Source of the DNA: Clostridia bacterium
GTDB lineage: Bacteria > Bacillota > Clostridia > Oscillospirales > Acutalibacteraceae
Direction: 5' to 3'
NCBI GenBank assembly: GCA_017538005.1
Contig: JAFYJR010000099.1
Span: 1 to 9,870 of the forward strand
Length of the DNA stretch: 9,870 bases
The notes below the pieces were generated by a model. It worked only from the letters and a program-made list of their open reading frames with translations, did no database searches and had not been told where the DNA came from. Numbering within the stretch: position 1 is the first letter of the stretch; every line of letters begins with the position of its first letter. Shown here in pieces: positions 5,865 through 9,870 of this stretch. Made by a program: the position numbers and the translations under genes.

Positions 5865-8036
5865 TCAACCGGTCTTCTTAGCTTTGTCTGTATCTTTTTC
5901 CTTGTCCTTATCCTTCGCGTCAGCGTGATCGGAACCGTCGCAGGTACCCGGCAAAGCATTTGCCTTGTACCAGCCTGCGCCGGTCTTTGTGCAGCCGCTT
6001 CCGGCAAGGAGACCGGACTCTGCGCAGTACGAACGATAAACTACCGTACCGTCATAGTCAAAGTCTTTCTCAGGAAGTCCTTCGTGAACCTTTGTCATTA
6101 CAAGGTTCCAGATGTTCGCGGCAGGGTTTGATCCGCCGGTCTGCAGTTCTTCCTGCTTGTCATAGCCGTACCATACGGCTGCGCAGTAGTAAGGTGTACC
6201 GCCGCAGCACCATTTATCCTTGGTATCTGAGGTTGTACCGGTCTTCATGTATGTCGTGAAACCGGTTACGCCTTTACCCCAGCCTGTACCGCCGCCCATT
6301 GTGACGGTCTGAAGGATCTTGTTCATGATGGTGGCTGTATCCGAACCTATGGCCTGTTCGGGATTAGCCGCGGTTTCAAGATAGACATTCTTTCCGGAGA
6401 AATCAGTTACCTTGTAGTAGCAATACGGCTTGTAGTATTTACCGCCGTTACCGAAAGTACAGTAAGCGGCGCACATTTCAAGTGTGGTGACACCTCTTGA
6501 CATACCGCCAACGGCCAGTGACGAGAAGTTCTTATCTGTATTGTCACCGTCAGCGATGAGCGTTGAGAGATGGAAGTGGTTTGTTACATAGTCAAACGAT
6601 GTATCAAGACCCACTCTCTTCAGTGCCTGAGCCGAAGTGGTGTTCAGGGACTGCGCAACAGCGGACTGAAGTATGCAGTAACTGTCTTCAGAGCCCATGG
6701 AACCCGAGAAGTTACGGGGCCAGCGCTGACCGTTTACGATGATACCGTAGTCCATAAGACGGGTGGAATAGGTCAGTATATTTCTGTCGATGCCGGGTCC
6801 GTAAACAGACAGAGGTTTGATGGATGAACCCGGGGATCTGACTGCGTCAGTGGCACGGTTGAGACCGCGGTTGATGGTCTTTTTGCCGGCGCCGCCGACC
6901 ATGGCAACTACTCGTCCCTCGTAGTTCATTATCGTTATACCGGACTGAACCTTACGCTTGGTTCCGTTGGAACCGTCCTCGGTTCTGTCCGCCTCTTCCG
7001 GGAATCCCGTACGATTGACATAGATATCCTCGGCGGCCGCCTGGACATCCTCATCAACCGCGCAATATATCTTAAGACCTCCGTAATAAATCATTCTGTA
7101 TGCCTCACTCTGGGTGTAGCCATACTGACTCTTGAGGTCCTTGATGACGGAGTCTATTACATAGTCAACATAGTAGCTGTTGATCTTTGTGTCCTGTTTT
7201 AAAGTCTTGGAGACTTCTTTTGAAGGTACGAAGTTGGGATCGTTTGTAAAGACGATCTTATAGTTTACGGCGTCCTCGTACTCCTGCTTTGAGAGCTTGT
7301 GCTGATCCTTCATGTACTCAAGGCAGAGAAGCTTACGCTTCTGGTTGTTATCAGGATTAAGCAGCGGGTTGTACTTCGTCGGAGCCTTCGTGATTACCGC
7401 CATGGTCGCAGCCTCGGCGGCATTCACTTCCTTTATGTCCTTGCCGAAGTACTTCTGCGAGGCCGTCTGCACTCCGTAACATCCGGAGCCTAACGGAATG
7501 GTGTTCAGATAGGCCTCAAGTATCTCCGACTTGTCAAAATTCTTTTCAAGGTTCAATGCGTACAGAATCTCGTTGAACTTACGGGCTACTGTTGCCTGTT
7601 TCTCATCAGTCAGATTCTTTATAAGCTGCTGCGTTATCGTTGAACCGCCGCCGGAACGACCAAGCGTCAGTACCGCTTTGAAGGTACGCATCCAGTCAAC
7701 GCCGGAGTGCTTGTAGAAACGCTTATCCTCAAGGCAGATAAAGGCGTTCTGAACATCTTCGGGAATCTCGGAAAGGTCAACCCAGATACGGTTCTCCTCA
7801 CCGTGAAGCCTTGCTATCTCATAAGTCTCGCCGTTCTTGTCGTAGGCATAAACTATCGAGGTCTGGTCCTGACTGTTCTTGTAGGCGTCAAGGTCAATGA
7901 GTTTATCACCGTTTACCAGTGAAATCGTATAACTCAGTATGCAGACGCCGACTATAATCATAGTCAGTACCAAAACTATAAGAAGCGATAAAAGGACGGT
8001 TGCAACGCGTCCGTTTTTCGGCTTTCTCACGGTCAT
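5865..8036 (-). CDS. Class A penicillin-binding protein (bifunctional transglycosylase/transpeptidase, PBP1A family)
   Basis: A 723-residue membrane-anchored peptidoglycan synthase that polymerises lipid II and cross-links stem peptides outside the membrane. From the ATG at 8036: basic cytoplasmic tail, one transmembrane helix (about 12-40), GT51 domain with LEDKRFYKHSGVD (102-114, catalytic E103) and GGSTITQQL (130-138), then a transpeptidase domain with SSIK (nucleophile S404), SLN (463-465) and KTGTT (598-602). The C terminus carries the Gly-Leu-Leu/Cys pattern common in these enzymes and ends in a Lys/Asp-rich tail of about 18 residues. ATG 8034-8036 is chosen with GGAGG (8047-8051) ten bases upstream; a TTG at 8042 is closer to the SD (four bases) and would add two residues. 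No terminator or promoter is seen in the 55-base gap to pilB, so co-transcription with pilB is likely; a terminator follows the stop. Confidence 0.96.
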   Translation of the reverse strand: MTVRKPKNGRVATVLLSLLIVLVLTMIIVGVCILSYTISLVNGDKLIDLDAYKNSQDQTSIVYAYDKNGETYEIARLHGEENRIWVDLSEIPEDVQNAFICLEDKRFYKHSGVDWMRTFKAVLTLGRSGGGSTITQQLIKNLTDEKQATVARKFNEILYALNLEKNFDKSEILEAYLNTIPLGSGCYGVQTASQKYFGKDIKEVNAAEAATMAVITKAPTKYNPLLNPDNNQKRKLLCLEYMKDQHKLSKQEYEDAVNYKIVFTNDPNFVPSKEVSKTLKQDTKINSYYVDYVIDSVIKDLKSQYGYTQSEAYRMIYYGGLKIYCAVDEDVQAAAEDIYVNRTGFPEEADRTEDGSNGTKRKVQSGITIMNYEGRVVAMVGGAGKKTINRGLNRATDAVRSPGSSIKPLSVYGPGIDRNILTYSTRLMDYGIIVNGQRWPRNFSGSMGSEDSYCILQSAVAQSLNTTSAQALKRVGLDTSFDYVTNHFHLSTLIADGDNTDKNFSSLAVGGMSRGVTTLEMCAAYCTFGNGGKYYKPYCYYKVTDFSGKNVYLETAANPEQAIGSDTATIMNKILQTVTMGGGTGWGKGVTGFTTYMKTGTTSDTKDKWCCGGTPYYCAAVWYGYDKQEELQTGGSNPAANIWNLVMTKVHEGLPEKDFDYDGTVVYRSYCAESGLLAGSGCTKTGAGWYKANALPGTCDGSDHADAKDKDKEKDTDKAKKTG

Positions 8037-8091
8037 AGTCAAAAATCCTCCAACAAGCTAAACTAAACTCAAATCAGAAAAAAGCAGACAA

Positions 8092-9771
8092 TTACTCAGC
8101 CGTCTGAACAACCTTCATCATTTCTTCAACGGTTGTAATCTTCTCCTCAACGAGTTTCAGGGCAGAAGCTTTAAGTGTGCTCATGTGCTGTTCTTCAACA
8201 GCGTATTTAATCATATCGTCCATGTCGGCCTTGTCCGCAATCATACGGCGCAGCGTCTTGTCGATAACAACGATTTCATGTATGGCAATACGGCCTTTGT
8301 AGCCCGTATTGTTGCACTGGTGGCATCCCTTGCCGCGGACAACTGTCTTCGGGTGAGCGCCCATGGCCTCACACTCTACATTGTCCGGCTCGTACTCCTC
8401 AACGCAGTTCGGGCATACCTTACGCATAAGACGCTGCGCAACGATACCTACAACCGAGTTTGCAACGAGGTAAGGCTCAACACCCATATCCTCAAGACGT
8501 ACGATGGATGAAAGCGCGTCGTTCGTATGCAGTGTAGAACAAACCAAGTGTCCTGTGATAGCGGCACGAACGGAGATTTCAGCGGTCTCACCGTCACGGG
8601 TCTCACCGACCATTATAACGTCAGGGTCCTGACGCAAAAGAGAACGGAGGCCAGCGGCGAATGTCATACCCGCGAGTACGTTAACCTGTGTCTGGTTGAT
8701 GTGCGGAAGCGTACGCTCAACGGGGTCCTCAACTGTGGAAACGTTAATCGGTTTCTGAGCGAGTGTATCAAGGATCATGTAAAGAGTTGTTGTTTTACCT
8801 GAACCTGTAGGTCCGGTGATGTAGATAATGCCGTTCGGGTTACGAAGGATTGTCTGCATCTTCGCGTAGTTCTCCTGGTTCATACCGTATGACTCTGTAC
8901 GGTCAAGCTTGTTGTTCGTTGCGAGGTAACGAAGAACGGCCTTCTCGCCGTATACGGTAGGAAGTGTGGATACACGGACGTTCATGTCATAGCCTTCAAT
9001 GATCTGTCTGAAGTGACCGTCCTGAGGGACACGGCGCTCGGCTATGTCAAGGCCCGACATAATCTTGATACGGGCGATAAGCTGCTTGTTGATGGCCGCT
9101 GCGAGGGTAACGTACTGAACAAGCATACCGTCGGTACGGAGACGAACTATGGTCTCTTTCTCAAACGGCTCGATATGAATATCCGACGCGTGTGTCGTGT
9201 AACCGTGTACAAGGAGTGAGTTCAAGAACTTAACGATAGGTACATCGTCACCGACATCCGCTTCCTCGAGTTCCTGAACGGCAGCATTGGTGGGAAGATC
9301 CACGCCGACGTTGGCCTGCTGAGCGGCTGTCTTTGTCGAAATCTCAGCGTAGTAACGGTCGATGGCCGCAACGATATTGCTGGACTCGCAGAGGTAAACC
9401 TCAAGGGTCATACCTGTCGTCTGACGAACATCCTCAACCGCGTAGAAGTTCAGCGGGTCGGACATACAAACCGTCAGCTTGTTCTCATCCTCTGCGATGG
9501 CGATCATATTATACTTTGACGCCAGCTGCTTCGGTATACGCGCAACGGCATTGGTATCTACCTTGAAGTTATCAAGCTTGATAATCTGAAGTCCCATCCT
9601 CTTTCCGAGGGCATCAAGGACTTCCTTCTCGGTAATGTAGCCCTGCTCAACAAGAATCTGACCGAGCTTCTTCGAACGGTCCTGCTTCTGTATAGCCAGA
9701 GCCTCTCTTATCTGTTCATCGGTAACATAGCCATACTCTTTCAGCATCTCACCGATAGGCATATTTCTCAT
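8092..9771 (-). CDS. pilB: Type IV pilus assembly / type II secretion ATPase (GspE/PilB family)
   Basis: A 559-residue cytoplasmic hexameric ATPase that powers pilus extension or type II secretion. The N-terminal region carries two MshEN-like repeats (about residues 4-58) and the rest of a T2SSE N domain to about 145. The ATPase core has SDIHIEP (196-202), Walker A GPTGSGKTT (320-328), Asp box STVEDPVE (345-352), Walker B DPDVIMVGETRD (382-393) and His box TGHLVCSTLHTND (406-418). Two CxxC pairs (C453/C456 and C483/C486) form the zinc site found in PilB/GspE but not PilT. ATG 9769-9771 is chosen because GAGG lies eight bases upstream; a TTG at 9804 would add 11 residues with no ribosome binding site. 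No pilC, pilT, pilin or prepilin peptidase gene is adjacent; the next gene downstream is a PBP. PilB is more likely than GspE in a Firmicute, but that is inference. Confidence 0.94.
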   Translation of the reverse strand: MRNMPIGEMLKEYGYVTDEQIREALAIQKQDRSKKLGQILVEQGYITEKEVLDALGKRMGLQIIKLDNFKVDTNAVARIPKQLASKYNMIAIAEDENKLTVCMSDPLNFYAVEDVRQTTGMTLEVYLCESSNIVAAIDRYYAEISTKTAAQQANVGVDLPTNAAVQELEEADVGDDVPIVKFLNSLLVHGYTTHASDIHIEPFEKETIVRLRTDGMLVQYVTLAAAINKQLIARIKIMSGLDIAERRVPQDGHFRQIIEGYDMNVRVSTLPTVYGEKAVLRYLATNNKLDRTESYGMNQENYAKMQTILRNPNGIIYITGPTGSGKTTTLYMILDTLAQKPINVSTVEDPVERTLPHINQTQVNVLAGMTFAAGLRSLLRQDPDVIMVGETRDGETAEISVRAAITGHLVCSTLHTNDALSSIVRLEDMGVEPYLVANSVVGIVAQRLMRKVCPNCVEEYEPDNVECEAMGAHPKTVVRGKGCHQCNNTGYKGRIAIHEIVVIDKTLRRMIADKADMDDMIKYAVEEQHMSTLKASALKLVEEKITTVEEMMKVVQTAE

Positions 9772-9828
9772 AAAAAATTCCTCGCAAACAATTAAATTTC
9801 TCAAAAAAGGACAAAATTACACGATAAT

Positions 9829-9857
9829 ATTATAAACTCATCCCCCCTTAAAATCAA
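9829..9857 (-). promoter_or_regulatory. Sigma-A-type promoter of pilB (and probably the PBP gene)
   Basis: On the minus strand TTGATT (9852-9857) and a perfect TATAAT (9829-9834) are separated by 17 bases. The start point would be near 9822, giving a leader of about 50 bases to the ATG at 9771. The spacer contains a run of six G (9842-9847 on the minus strand). No riboswitch-like structure is recognisable in the short, AT-rich leader. Confidence 0.87.
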
Positions 9858-9870
9858 TATAAATAATAAG

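Noticed and set aside
5812..5868. An N-terminal extension of RuvX from a TTG overlapping the PBP stop
   Set aside because: It would run through the terminator hairpin, adds residues unlike the family, and the ATG at 5811 has a GAGG site and matches the family's start.
8037..8091. A separate promoter or terminator between pilB and the PBP gene
   Set aside because: The 55 bases contain only the GGAGG site and AT-rich sequence, with no hairpin and no convincing -35/-10 pair.
8185..8511. A 108-codon plus-strand open frame antisense to pilB
   Set aside because: It lies opposite the zinc-site and C-terminal region of PilB and lacks any start signal; it is a shadow.

Overview
The window looks like chromosomal core-genome DNA from a low-to-mid GC Firmicute, most likely a clostridial gut-type lineage (Oscillospiraceae or a relative). 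The reasons are near-consensus sigma-A promoters, strong AGGAGG-type ribosome binding sites, a PcrA-type UvrD helicase with the C-terminal Tudor-like domain, tsaE-tsaB linked to rpiB-upp, and a PilB-type ATPase in a genome that also has class A PBP and SEDS cell-wall enzymes. Taxonomy is an inference from gene content only. No mobile element, CRISPR array, tRNA or rRNA is visible, and eight complete genes plus one partial gene fill almost the whole window.

Layout. (1) Positions 1-1759, minus strand: a tightly packed unit read tsaE > tsaB > rpiB > upp. The first two junctions are 4-base ATGA overlaps and rpiB-upp has a 2-base gap; upp runs off the left edge. TsaE and TsaB are two parts of the t6A tRNA-modification machinery, RpiB is a pentose-phosphate isomerase, and Upp salvages uracil with PRPP. 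(2) Positions 1760-1895: a divergent promoter region. (3) Positions 1896-3068, plus strand: a SEDS-family (RodA/FtsW/SpoVE) peptidoglycan polymerase gene driven by a very good promoter. It ends at a compact hairpin terminator shared with the convergent pcrA. (4) Positions 3098-5811, minus strand: ruvX > pcrA, overlapping by one base. (5) Positions 5828-5860: a strong minus-strand terminator directly after the PBP gene and directly before the ruvX ribosome binding site. (6) Positions 5865-9771, minus strand: pilB > class A PBP, probably one transcript from a near-perfect promoter at 9829-9857.

How the genes fit together: two independent peptidoglycan polymerases (a SEDS glycosyltransferase and a bifunctional class A PBP) lie within 3 kb of each other in separate transcription units, with DNA maintenance (pcrA) and rRNA processing or recombination (ruvX) between them. 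The PilB-type ATPase has tandem MshEN-like motifs and no other pilus gene beside it. I did not find a convincing undescribed system. The most worthwhile second looks are the G6 tract in the pilB promoter spacer, the terminator abutting the ruvX start, the unusual start of the SEDS gene, the isolated pilB-PBP pairing, and an aromatic/glycine-rich linker in PcrA.
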